Source: Owenweeksia sp965214115 (GTDB lineage: Bacteria; Bacteroidota; Bacteroidia; Flavobacteriales; Schleiferiaceae). From it: a stretch of 64,000 bases of DNA. Position numbers and translations under genes: made by a program. The notes beneath the pieces were generated by a model that was given only the letters and a program-made list of their open reading frames with translations, made no database searches and had not been told where the DNA came from. This document shows positions 8,119 through 16,279 of the stretch, in pieces. The stretch is from contig CBDCAU010000005.1 in assembly GCA_965214115.1 (NCBI GenBank), positions 133,172-197,171 on the forward strand, written 5' to 3'. The number at the start of each line of letters is the position of its first letter. The first letter of the stretch is position 1.

Positions 8119-8871
8119 ATGAGAAAACTTGGAATTGTCGCACTAATTTTTGCAACTCTTTTGATTGGTTGTAATTCGGAAACTTCAAGCGCCAAAGCCG
8201 AAAATCCAGAATTTAATAAAGCGGGGGAGAAAACGGATACGCTGACAAAACACTTAAAACCTTTTAAAGCGGAATTGCCTACCATCGGACTGTTAATGTA
8301 TGACGGCGTTTTACAAAGTGAAGTAATCGCAACATCCGATGTTTTTTCAAAACCAGCAAAAGATGGAACGCAGCTTTTCAACGTTGTGTCAATCGCCGAA
8401 ACCGAAAATCCCATTACGACAGAAGAAGGAATGCACTTTGTCCCCGATTACACATTTGAGAATTGCCCGACATTAACAGCACTATTTGTACCGAGTGCCT
8501 ACGATATGTACGCCCAAGTTCACAATGAAAAAATTATAAATTTTATAAAAGCAAAAAATAAAGAAACCAAATACACCGTGAGCAATTGTGCGGGAGCGCA
8601 ACTCATTGGGGCATCGGGAATTGCGGACGGCCATAAAATAGTAACGTGGATTGGCGGGGGCGAACAATTACAAGAGGATTACCCGAATTTAAAAGTCCAA
8701 GACGACAGTTCGGTAACTTTTGTAGAGGACGGAAAATTCCTTTCCTCAAACGGAAATTTGGCAAGCTATATTTCTGCGTTGAATTTATTAGAAAAAATGA
8801 CCAGTCCCGAACACCAAAAGTTTGTGAAGAGTTACTTGTATCTCGACCGACTTCAGAATTGGAAGGAATAA
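8119..8871 (+). CDS. DJ-1/PfpI-family lipoprotein
   Basis: A 250-residue protein with a lipoprotein signal (LLIGC, Cys18) followed by a Ser/Glu-rich spacer and a DJ-1/PfpI fold. The domain starts TIGLLMYDGVLQSEV. The nucleophile elbow is VSNCAGAQLIGASG (Cys157), and the glutamate after YDGVLQS resembles the active-site acid of the family. Relatives include glutaminase-like amidases and the N-terminal domains of AraC-type regulators, but no helix-turn-helix is present here. A lipid-anchored version suggests a periplasmic role. Substrate unknown. Confidence 0.8.
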   Translation: MRKLGIVALIFATLLIGCNSETSSAKAENPEFNKAGEKTDTLTKHLKPFKAELPTIGLLMYDGVLQSEVIATSDVFSKPAKDGTQLFNVVSIAETENPITTEEGMHFVPDYTFENCPTLTALFVPSAYDMYAQVHNEKIINFIKAKNKETKYTVSNCAGAQLIGASGIADGHKIVTWIGGGEQLQEDYPNLKVQDDSSVTFVEDGKFLSSNGNLASYISALNLLEKMTSPEHQKFVKSYLYLDRLQNWKE

Positions 8872-8931
8872 ATATCCAATAAAAAATTCTTGTAACGTTC
8901 TGTATTTAACTCAGAATTAATTCTCTTTTTT

Positions 8932-11742
8932 ATGAAACGTTTTCTCAAAATTTTAGGACTCATTATTTTAATCATCATCGCAGCGGCAATTATCCTCCCT
9001 TTTGTGTTCAAAGATGAAATCATTGCGAAGGCGAAAACCGAGATAAATAAAAATATTAATGCGGAAGTAGATTTCGCCGATATTTCCATCAGTTTGTTTC
9101 GCCAATTTCCTGATGTTTCAGTAGGGATTGACGAGCTTTCTGTAAAGGGAATTGACAACTTTGAAGGGACACAATTGGCTTATATTGAAGATATTAACGT
9201 GGGTTTGAATTTGTTCAGCGTGATTTCGGGCAGCAATTATGAAGTGGAAGAAATTGCCGTGAAAAATGCCAAGATTCATATTGTAGTGGATACCGCCGGA
9301 AATGCCAATTACAATGTGGCGATGGAATCGGAAAATGTGGATACGGTCGCTACCGAAGAATCCAGTCCTTTTAAGTTTACTTTGAAGAAATATTCATTGG
9401 AAAATGTGGATATCATTTACGATGATAAAGGCGGGGAAATTTATGCGAATATTCGGAATTTAGATCATAATGGAAGCGGTGATTTTACCGAGGAAATCGT
9501 GGCTATGGAAACCAAAACGGAGATTGAAAAATTGACGGTAAAATCGGGCGGGATTGCGTATTTGAATAATGTAAAATCCGAACTGGATGCCGATTTTGAA
9601 TTCAACCAAACCGAATTCAAACTCACTTTCAAAGAAAACCGACTGAGCCTCAACGACTTGCCCATTCATTTTGACGGCTGGGTGGCGCTGCCCGATGAGA
9701 ACATCACGATGGATTTGAAAATGGACGCGCCGGAAAACAATTTCAAAAACGTGCTTTCGCTAATTCCCGCCGTTTATACCGATGATTTTTCGGGAATGGA
9801 AGCCAGCGGAAATTTTGCGTTAAATGCCACCGCATCAGGAACTTACAATGGAGAGCAGGAAATTTACCCGCAGTTTGACATCAAAATGGACGTGGAAAAC
9901 GGCTCTTTCCGCTACCCCGATTTGCCGGCCGGTGTGGACGATATTCAGGTGGACGCGCATATTTATAACAAAACCGATAAGTTGGATGGGACGGTGGTGA
10001 ACGTCCCGAAAATGAACGCGAACGTGGGCGGCGCGCCCGTTTCCGCGCGATTGAATCTGCAAAATCCCATTTCCAATCCCAAGTTTGATGCGTATTTAAA
10101 AACCGATTTGAATTTGGCGAGTTTGGGGAGCGTGGTTCCCTCGGAAGATTATGATTATCAAGGAAGTGTGCGCGCCGACATTGATGTGGCCGGAACGATG
10201 AGCGATATCGAAAATGAAAATTACGCTAACGTAAAAGCGGACGGGATGCTGGTGGCGCAAAATATTGTTTTGAAAAGCGATAGTTTGCCTTACGATATTT
10301 CGTTGCAAAACGCTGATTTTCAATTTTCCCCGCAGTTTGTTTCGATGAAAATTGACGGTGGGAAAATCGGCCGCTCTGATTTTGCTGCCGAGGGTCGGAT
10401 TGACAATTTGCTCACTTATTATTTTGGTGAGAAACCGTTGGCCGCGTCTTTTACTTTGAATTCTAATCTTTTGGATTTGAACGAGTTGATGCCGCAAGAG
10501 GAGGCGGACGAAACCGAAGAAACCGAAACCGAAACGGAAACCACCGAACCTTCCGAGATTTCCACCGTCCGTTTGCCGGAAGACATTGCCGCCACCATTT
10601 CGGCGGATTTGCAGAAAGTGCTGTACGACAACCTCGAAATTGAAAACGTGGACGGCGATATTGTGGTGGAAAATGGCCGCGCCACTTTGCAAAATCTCTC
10701 GATGAATTTGCTGGACGGCGGCATTGTGATGAACGGTTATTACGACAGCAAACCGGAAGTGCCGGCGGTGGATTTCAAGTTGGATATTGATAATTTTTCG
10801 TTGAAAGAAAGTTTTGACAAATTGGTGACGGTGCAAAAGCTCGCGCCGATAATGAATTCAAGTACAGGAAGTTACAGCACTTCACTTTCGTTCAATGCGA
10901 AACTTTTGCCTACGATGTCGCCCGATATGAGTACAGTGGATGCCAGCGGAAAATTGACCACCAAAAACCTGAGCACCTCGCCCAAAGTGATGGAAAAAGT
11001 GAGCAATCTTTTGAAAAAGGACGATTTGAAAACGCTCAGTTTGGGCCGCGTCAATCTGAGTTTTTCGGTGGAAGATGGCTTGCTCAAAGTCGAGCCGTTT
11101 GATTTGAAAGCGGGCAATGTTTCCGCCACGGTGAGCGGGACGACCAGCTTGGAGCAGGAGTTGGATTATACGATGGCGCTGGACATTCCGGCGGGGAACA
11201 TTGGTTCCAACCAGATTTTGGAGCAAATAGGAGCCGCCAGCGGTGGCAAATTGCAGGTGCCGGTTTCCATCGGCGGGACGGTGCAAAACCCAAAGGTGAG
11301 TTTGGGCGATTTTGCGGGCAACCTCGTTGAGAACCTGAAAGATAAGGCCAAAGAAAAACTGGACGAAGCGAAGGAGGACGCGAAGGAAAAAATCAACGAG
11401 AAGACCGAAAATCTTATCGCGGAAGCGGAAAAGCAGGGGGACAAATTGATAGCGGCCGCTGAAAAACAAAAGGAAAACTTGGTGAAATCCGCCAAAGACG
11501 CTGCCGCTAAAATCAAAAAAGAAGCCGACCGAAAAGCGGATGATTTGGAAAAGGAAGCAGAAGGCAATTTACTAAAAGAAAAAGGGGCCAAAATCGCCGC
11601 GGACAAATTGCGCAAAGAGGGTCGGGAAAAAGGCGATAAATTGATAAACGAAGCCGAGAAAAAAGGGGACGATTTGATCCGAGAAGCGCGGGATGAAAAG
11701 GCGGATTTGGTACGGAAGGCGCGGGAGAAGAGTGAGTTGTGA
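8932..11742 (+). CDS. AsmA-family envelope protein with coiled-coil tail
   Basis: 936 residues. One N-terminal membrane helix (LGLIILIIIAAAIILPFVF) is followed by a large periplasmic beta-rich region with AsmA-type features: VDFADISISLFRQFPDVSVGI at the start and VSATVSGTTSLEQELDYTM near residue 720. Such proteins form bridge-like grooves thought to move phospholipid between membranes. An acidic Glu/Thr tract sits near residues 523-541. The last ~140 residues are a highly charged Ala/Glu/Lys heptad stretch with repeated KKGDDLI/KQGDKLI motifs, predicting a long coiled coil not typical of AsmA. A bidirectional terminator follows. Confidence 0.85.
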   Translation: MKRFLKILGLIILIIIAAAIILPFVFKDEIIAKAKTEINKNINAEVDFADISISLFRQFPDVSVGIDELSVKGIDNFEGTQLAYIEDINVGLNLFSVISGSNYEVEEIAVKNAKIHIVVDTAGNANYNVAMESENVDTVATEESSPFKFTLKKYSLENVDIIYDDKGGEIYANIRNLDHNGSGDFTEEIVAMETKTEIEKLTVKSGGIAYLNNVKSELDADFEFNQTEFKLTFKENRLSLNDLPIHFDGWVALPDENITMDLKMDAPENNFKNVLSLIPAVYTDDFSGMEASGNFALNATASGTYNGEQEIYPQFDIKMDVENGSFRYPDLPAGVDDIQVDAHIYNKTDKLDGTVVNVPKMNANVGGAPVSARLNLQNPISNPKFDAYLKTDLNLASLGSVVPSEDYDYQGSVRADIDVAGTMSDIENENYANVKADGMLVAQNIVLKSDSLPYDISLQNADFQFSPQFVSMKIDGGKIGRSDFAAEGRIDNLLTYYFGEKPLAASFTLNSNLLDLNELMPQEEADETEETETETETTEPSEISTVRLPEDIAATISADLQKVLYDNLEIENVDGDIVVENGRATLQNLSMNLLDGGIVMNGYYDSKPEVPAVDFKLDIDNFSLKESFDKLVTVQKLAPIMNSSTGSYSTSLSFNAKLLPTMSPDMSTVDASGKLTTKNLSTSPKVMEKVSNLLKKDDLKTLSLGRVNLSFSVEDGLLKVEPFDLKAGNVSATVSGTTSLEQELDYTMALDIPAGNIGSNQILEQIGAASGGKLQVPVSIGGTVQNPKVSLGDFAGNLVENLKDKAKEKLDEAKEDAKEKINEKTENLIAEAEKQGDKLIAAAEKQKENLVKSAKDAAAKIKKEADRKADDLEKEAEGNLLKEKGAKIAADKLRKEGREKGDKLINEAEKKGDDLIREARDEKADLVRKAREKSEL

Positions 11743-11852
11743 GACGGGTTTCAGGTATCGGTAGGCAGAAGTCAGGTTTCAGTTTTGCACCGCGAAAAAT
11801 GGCACGAGCGCCGCGCGGGCGATACTGGCGATTCCCATCAAAAAACTCCAAT

Positions 11853-11884
11853 AAAAAAAAGCGCCCGAACAAGGCGCTTTTTTT
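11853..11884. terminator. bidirectional intrinsic terminator
   Basis: AAGCGCC (11859-11865) and GGCGCTT (11873-11879) form the stem, with an A-run before and a T-run after. It can terminate the asmA-like gene from the left and tRNA-Cys from the right. Confidence 0.85.
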
Positions 11885-11886
11885 AG

Positions 11887-11957
11887 AGGTTCCGAGCGGA
11901 TTCGAACCGCTGTAGCAGCTTTTGCAGAGCTGAGCCTAGCCACTCGGCCACGGAACC
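11887..11957 (-). tRNA. tRNA-Cys (GCA)
   Basis: On the - strand the acceptor 5' arm GGTTCCG (11957-11951) pairs with CGGAACC (11894-11888), with U73 as the discriminator, as expected for cysteine. The anticodon stem CAGCT/AGCTG encloses CTGCAAA, giving anticodon GCA. The T arm CGGTTCGAATCCG is intact. CCA is not encoded. A terminator begins 3 nt downstream. Confidence 0.95.
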
Positions 11958-12055
11958 CTTTTGAATCTGCAAATCTAAAAAATTCAAAACGAAGATGCCC
12001 TGTTTTGGATTTTATATTTTTATCGCGCGAAAATTGAACCCTTAAATCATTAAAA

Positions 12056-12265
12056 ATGAGCGCGGAAACTTTGGAAGTGGTAGCCAAAACGGCGGGACTG
12101 GCGGGCATTGCCATTCTGCTGGTGTTCGGGCTTTTCCGGAATGTCATCAATCAAAAAATCTTTCCCAACCTTTCTGAAAAACAGGGATTCAGCGTTATCC
12201 GAATGATTATCATCGCGGCGGGCTTGCTGGCGGTGATCTTGCTGCCGCGCGACTTTGTCGCGTGA
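12056..12265 (+). CDS. small two-helix membrane protein
   Basis: A 69-residue protein with two hydrophobic segments, AGLAGIAILLVFGLF (about 13-27) and MIIIAAGLLAVILL (about 50-63), joined by a polar loop (NQKIFPNLSEKQGF). I do not recognise a family. It stands alone between tRNA-Cys and the antitoxin-like gene, in the opposite direction to the tRNA. The start at MSAETLEVV is the only sensible ATG. Confidence 0.6.
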   Translation: MSAETLEVVAKTAGLAGIAILLVFGLFRNVINQKIFPNLSEKQGFSVIRMIIIAAGLLAVILLPRDFVA

Positions 12266-12353
12266 TCACGACCAAGTTTTTGGAAGGGAACGCAACACAG
12301 TCGCGCACCAGCGCAGAGGAACATTCCGCGTCAAAATCCGCTATTTTTACAAA

Positions 12354-12593
12354 ATGAACTTAGAACTCGAAAAAAACAAAATCGCCAAGGCGGTGCTGGA
12401 GTTGGAGGATGAGCAAACGGTTTCTTCTCTCAAAGAAATTCTCTTTCCGGATGAGGAGACGGAGTTTGACGAAAAATGGTTTGAAAATTTGCCTCAATCT
12501 GTGAAAGACGGTATTGCGCTCGGAGAAAAACAATTGCGGGACGGGAAGGGCATTGATGCCTTTGAGCATTTGGCCAAAATGCGCGCCAAATGA
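12354..12593 (+). CDS. orphan antitoxin-like protein (paralogue of the next gene)
   Basis: A 79-residue acidic protein, MNLELEKNKIAKAVLELEDE, then FDEKWFENLPQSVKDGIALGEKQLRDGKGIDAFEHLAKMRAK (shown in parts). It aligns over its whole length with the product at 12661-12921: same N-terminal helix, same LP..V.D.I....Q...G..I...E.LAK.R.K end. The start at 12354 was chosen because of this alignment. Antitoxins partnering ParE/RelE-type toxins have this layout. There is no toxin gene directly behind it, so it looks like a tandem duplication that kept only the antitoxin. Confidence 0.7.
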   Translation: MNLELEKNKIAKAVLELEDEQTVSSLKEILFPDEETEFDEKWFENLPQSVKDGIALGEKQLRDGKGIDAFEHLAKMRAK

Positions 12594-12660
12594 AAATGGT
12601 GCTATTGCCCAAGTTCTTTTATATAAAGTGTGTTGAAGTGATTTGAAAAATTTTTGATTT

Positions 12661-12921
12661 ATGAATTTAGCCGAAGAAAAAAACAAAATCGCCAAGGCGG
12701 TGCTGGAGTTGGAGGAAGAAAATATGGTTTCGTACTTAAAAAAAATATTGGTCGACGATGAGGAAATTGAGTACGAGGAACCCGCCTCGCCCAAACAAGG
12801 CGACCCATTTGACCGATTGCCCAAGCACGTTCAGGACGACATAGACTTTTCGTTGTCGCAAATCGAGCGGGGCGAAGTCATTGGTGCGGAGGAATTTCTG
12901 GCCAAGCTGCGCAGCAAGTGA
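12661..12921 (+). CDS. antitoxin of RelE/ParE-type module
   Basis: An 86-residue acidic protein whose stop overlaps the toxin start by 4 bp (GTGA). The first ~19 codons are nearly base-for-base identical to the upstream paralogue (12369-12407 versus 12680-12717), with a diverged middle and a conserved C-terminus (GAEEFLAKLRSK). By family knowledge the N-terminal part probably forms the dimer and the C-terminal part wraps the toxin, but no DNA-binding fold can be assigned by eye. Confidence 0.75.
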   Translation: MNLAEEKNKIAKAVLELEEENMVSYLKKILVDDEEIEYEEPASPKQGDPFDRLPKHVQDDIDFSLSQIERGEVIGAEEFLAKLRSK

Positions 12922-13205
12922 CAGTCGTGGTCACCAAAAGAGCGGGCGAAAAAATCGAGGAAATACAAGACCAAATTGAAGCGCGATTCGGGACTGTGAT
13001 AAAAGAGAAATTTTATGAAGATTTCAAGGCCACGCTCCAGTTGATAGGGCAGTATCCGGAAGGTTTTGCGGTGTGGAGCGAAAAACGAAAACTGCGGCGG
13101 ATTAAGGTTTATAAAAAAACCGTGCTTCTGTATCGGGTTGGAAAAATGCAGGTAACGGTTTCTTACGCTTTTGACGGACGCGAGGATTATTCCCATTTTC
13201 TTTGA
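12918..13205 (+). CDS. RelE/ParE-family toxin
   Basis: A 95-residue basic protein with the ParE/RelE layout: KRAGEKIEEIQDQIEARFG helix pair, then YPEGFAVWSEKRKLRRIKVYKKTVLLYRVGKMQVTVSYAFDGRED strands (in parts). The -LRRIKVYKKTVLLYRV- strand carries the usual basic residues. It starts at GTG within the antitoxin stop, so the pair is translationally coupled. Whether it targets ribosome-bound mRNA (RelE) or gyrase (ParE) cannot be decided by eye; the C-terminus looks closer to ParE-like Bacteroidota toxins. Confidence 0.8.
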   Translation: MTVVVTKRAGEKIEEIQDQIEARFGTVIKEKFYEDFKATLQLIGQYPEGFAVWSEKRKLRRIKVYKKTVLLYRVGKMQVTVSYAFDGREDYSHFL

Positions 13206-13240
13206 GTTTTTTTCTCAAAAAAAAATTAGGCCAAAAGAAA

Positions 13241-13275
13241 AAGACCTGACAGGTTTTATAAACCTGTCAGGTCTT
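13241..13275. repeat. perfect 16-bp inverted repeat (GACCTGACAGGTTT family)
   Basis: AAGACCTGACAGGTTT, a 3-nt loop, then AAACCTGTCAGGTCTT. It sits between convergent genes, so it could act as a terminator. Relatives occur at 13744-13776 and 16168-16243. Confidence 0.85.
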
Positions 13276-13299
13276 CTACACCAGATATTTTTCCGATAA

Positions 13300-13668
13300 T
13301 CAATTCTTCTTTCCGCTCCAAGTTCCATTAATCTGGTCGCCCTCATTTTTCCAAGTTCCTGAAGCATTGCTCCCATCAATTTTCCCTTCAAATTCTGCAG
13401 TGGTAAAAAACAAATCTACTGATGCGTCAAAATCACCATCCTCAGAAAGCTGGCCATCAAAATCAAAGGGAAAGTCAGGTACTGAATCCGATTCAGCGGT
13501 TCCGCTTATTTTTCCTTCATCATCAATATTTACATTCCAACTTCCTGAATCACCACCTTGATAAGTGCCGCTCCAACTTCCTTCGTAATTCTCGTAAGGG
13601 TTTTTTTTGCAGGCACTTGCTGCGAAAAAAAGCATCAACATTGCTAAAGTAAATTTTTTCAAAATCAT
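13300..13668 (-). CDS. small lipoprotein
   Basis: A 122-residue protein starting MILKKFTLAMLMLFFAASAC, with the lipobox Cys at residue 20. The mature part is acidic and Gly/Ser/Asp-rich with repeated strand-turn units (GSWSGTYQGGDSGSWNVNI, ISGTAES, FEGKIDGSNASGTWKNEG, INGTWSGKK), suggesting a small all-beta barrel or sandwich like those in many Bacteroidota lipoproteins. An in-frame ATG 10 codons upstream (13698) is possible, but this start gives a proper signal. Function unknown. It is flanked on both sides by palindromic repeats of one family. Confidence 0.65.
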   Translation of the reverse strand: MILKKFTLAMLMLFFAASACKKNPYENYEGSWSGTYQGGDSGSWNVNIDDEGKISGTAESDSVPDFPFDFDGQLSEDGDFDASVDLFFTTAEFEGKIDGSNASGTWKNEGDQINGTWSGKKN

Positions 13669-13743
13669 CTTCTTATTATTTAATAATGAGATTTGCACCT
13701 TTAATAAAATACATACCTAAGTTTTTGATTTTTCAAAAGAAAA

Positions 13744-13776
13744 AGACCTTGCAGGTTTCCAAAACCTGCAAGGTCT
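13744..13776. repeat. 15-bp inverted repeat (GACCTTGCAGGTTT family)
   Basis: AGACCTTGCAGGTTT, loop CCA, AAACCTGCAAGGTCT. Same family as 13241-13275 with compensating base changes in both arms (TGAC/GTCA versus TTGC/GCAA), so pairing is conserved rather than sequence. Confidence 0.8.
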
Positions 13777-13827
13777 CTCCCCTCTACCAAAATGGGCAAA
13801 TTGTCTCACTGCCCAATTGGCAAATTT

Positions 13828-15981
13828 CTATAAATCCCCCGCCACCATCATCGCCTCCTGCAAGTACAAATCTTTCTGCAAACCTTTGAACCAGCGGTCG
13901 CGCTCGTCGCGTTTTTGCTCGTTTTCGTCCCACTTGCTGTGGTCGGCGGCCACTTCGCTCACGGTGATATTGTCATCGGCCTTGCGCATCCCGTCGTAGC
14001 GTTTGGATTTTGTCCTAAACTCCTCTTGCTCAGCGTGGTACTGGTCGTAATTCAGGCTGATTTCCGTTTCCTCGCGCTCGTCTTTCAACCACTGCGCGTA
14101 TTCGTCAATCAATGAAAATTTGGGGCTGGCCGCCACCCGCTTTTTGCTATTTGCCACCGCGTTGTCAAACTGCGAAACGCCTTTTTTCCAATGTTGGTAA
14201 TTGGCCGGTTTTATCTCGTCGTAAGCCAGCGCATTGTCAGATTCCTTCTCGCCAAAAGCGATATAATTGTAATTGTCCGGCAGCACGATTTCGGGGTGTA
14301 CGCCCTCCAGTTGCGGCGTGCCACCGTTGATGCGGTAGTATTTTTGGATGGTCAGTTTCAGCGCGCCGAAGGGTTTCATTTTGTAATTGGAAAGGCCCAC
14401 GGCGCGATCCATATCCACCACGTTTTGCACCGTGCCCTTGCCAAAAGTGCTCTTACTGCCGATGATGATGCCGCGCTCATAATCCTGAATGGCCGCCGCA
14501 AAAATCTCCGAGGCCGAGGCGCTGAACTGGTTCACCATCACCACCAGCGGGCCGTCCCAATACACTTCTGAATCCTTATCATTCAATACTTTAGGTGCTT
14601 TGTTCGGCGCCACCACCTGAACTACAGGCCCTTCTTCGATAAACAGTCCCACGATGTCAATCACGCCTTGAAGCGAGCCGCCGCCGTTGTTGCGCAAATC
14701 CAGCACGATGCTTTTCACGCCGTCTTTTTTCAGGTTTTGGATTTCCTGCTTCACGTCGTCCGCGCAGTTGCGGTTGCTTTGGTTGTAAAAATCCACATAA
14801 AATTTCGGCAGTCGGATGTAGCCCACTTTGTCGTTGCCCTCGCCGAGGATGGCGCTTTTTGCGAAGGTCGCTTCCAGTTCCACCACGTCGCGCACGATGG
14901 GAATAATTTGCTTCGAGCCGTCCATTTTTTGCACGGTTAAAATCACCGTTGTCCCCTTCGGGCCGCGGATAAAATTCACCGCCTTGCGCACGCTCATCCC
15001 CACCATATCCACGGCTTCGTCCTCGGTTTGGTCCTCTTGGCGCACCTTGGTGATCTTGTCGCCCTCTTCCAAATCACCCTGTTTCCAGCACGCGCTGCCG
15101 ATGATGATTTTGGAAATCGTGACGTACTCGCCCTTTTGCTGCAACTGCGCGCCAATGCCCTCCAACTGCCCGCTCATACTGATTTCAAAATCTTCCTTCC
15201 GCTGTGGCGGAAAATACTGGGTGTGAGGGTCATACGCTTCCGTAAACGCATTCATATACATCCCAATCCAGTCGATGCGCTCCATATCATCGAGGTTATC
15301 GAACCAATCGTCGTGCAGTTCCAACTCCTTTTCGCGGGCGGTTTTTTCCAATTCCGCAAAGGTTTTCGGCTCTTTTTCCTCTTCCACCATTTCCTCCACT
15401 TTGGTGGAATCCATTTTTTCGTCGGGATTTTCTTGCTCGTGCATCTTTTCTTCGATGCGCGCCAAGGTGCGCTGTTTCAAATACTTGCGCCAGCGGTCTT
15501 TCAGTTCGGCTTCGTTTTGGGCGAAGTCCATTTTTTCCTCGTCGGTTTCAAAGGTTTCATCGATTTCAAAATCGAAAGGCTCGGCCAAAATATCCTTGTA
15601 AAAACCGCGCGCATTTTCATACCTTTTTAAATACAATGGGTAGGCTTCTTCAAAAAAAGCGAGGCTCGAATTGCGAAACTGGTCGTCCAGTTGGCTGCGC
15701 GATTTTTCCAGTTGCGCCAAATCTTCCTCCAACAAGAAGCGTTTGGAATAATCTAAATTTTCGATGAATTTTTCAAAAACGACCGCCGAGAATTGGTCAT
15801 TAATTTGCTGGGGCGCAAAGTGATAGCTATTCAAGGTATTGTAAATGGTGCTGAGGATAACCTCATCTTTTTTGGAATCTTCGCCGCCTTCATCAGCGGG
15901 ATAATAAAAGCCGAGCGCCACGGCCAGCATTGAGCCGAGGATAAGATATTTCAATCGGTTGAGCATCGTTATCGTTTTCAT
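13828..15981 (-). CDS. prc: carboxy-terminal processing (tail-specific) protease
   Basis: A 717-residue S41-family serine protease acting in the periplasm. An N-terminal membrane/signal segment (LKYLILGSMLAVALGFYY) precedes a helical region, a PDZ domain around residues 250-350 (GIGAQLQQKGEYVTISKII, GDKITKV) and the catalytic domain. LDLRNNGGGSL, FSASASEIFAAA (Ser nucleophile) and STFGKGTVQ (general-base Lys) are all present. Length and order match the long Prc/Tsp type, which trims or degrades envelope proteins with apolar C-termini. A Glu/Lys-rich stretch near residues 180-220 is hydrophilic. Single gene. Confidence 0.92.
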   Translation of the reverse strand: MKTITMLNRLKYLILGSMLAVALGFYYPADEGGEDSKKDEVILSTIYNTLNSYHFAPQQINDQFSAVVFEKFIENLDYSKRFLLEEDLAQLEKSRSQLDDQFRNSSLAFFEEAYPLYLKRYENARGFYKDILAEPFDFEIDETFETDEEKMDFAQNEAELKDRWRKYLKQRTLARIEEKMHEQENPDEKMDSTKVEEMVEEEKEPKTFAELEKTAREKELELHDDWFDNLDDMERIDWIGMYMNAFTEAYDPHTQYFPPQRKEDFEISMSGQLEGIGAQLQQKGEYVTISKIIIGSACWKQGDLEEGDKITKVRQEDQTEDEAVDMVGMSVRKAVNFIRGPKGTTVILTVQKMDGSKQIIPIVRDVVELEATFAKSAILGEGNDKVGYIRLPKFYVDFYNQSNRNCADDVKQEIQNLKKDGVKSIVLDLRNNGGGSLQGVIDIVGLFIEEGPVVQVVAPNKAPKVLNDKDSEVYWDGPLVVMVNQFSASASEIFAAAIQDYERGIIIGSKSTFGKGTVQNVVDMDRAVGLSNYKMKPFGALKLTIQKYYRINGGTPQLEGVHPEIVLPDNYNYIAFGEKESDNALAYDEIKPANYQHWKKGVSQFDNAVANSKKRVAASPKFSLIDEYAQWLKDEREETEISLNYDQYHAEQEEFRTKSKRYDGMRKADDNITVSEVAADHSKWDENEQKRDERDRWFKGLQKDLYLQEAMMVAGDL

Positions 15982-16167
15982 AAATGGTTTTCAAAAAAGT
16001 TCGTGAAAGTAAGCAATCGCTGGGAAAAAGCGTTGCCCGCCCGACACTCTTGGCAATTTCTAAGCCAAGTGAAAAAGTGGCCGTTCACGCTTTCAAAGTA
16101 ACGGGGAAAAGTGGGGGATTGGTTGTGGGATAGGTTTCTTTAACAGGAATTTGACAGAATATTTTTT

Positions 16168-16243
16168 AAACCTCGCAGGTCAAAGAAGACCTGCAAAGAT
16201 CTCCATCGCACCTACCTTGCAGGTTTTCAAAACCTGCGAGGTC
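16168..16243. repeat. composite GACCTTGCAGGTTT-family palindromes
   Basis: Two units: AAACCTCGCAGGTC with GACCTGCAAAGAT (16168-16200) and ACCTTGCAGGTTTTCAAAAC with its partner ending AGGTC (16214-16243). Same family as the two copies near 13.2 and 13.7 kb. It occupies most of the gap between the protease gene and the next gene and ends about 37 bp before that start codon. Confidence 0.75.
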
Positions 16244-16279
16244 TTGTACATTTCTAAATCCATTCCTCATTTTCGCACT

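Noticed and set aside
10096..10836. 246-codon open frame opposite the AsmA-like gene
   Set aside because: His/Arg/Phe-rich composition typical of antisense translation; no domain seen.
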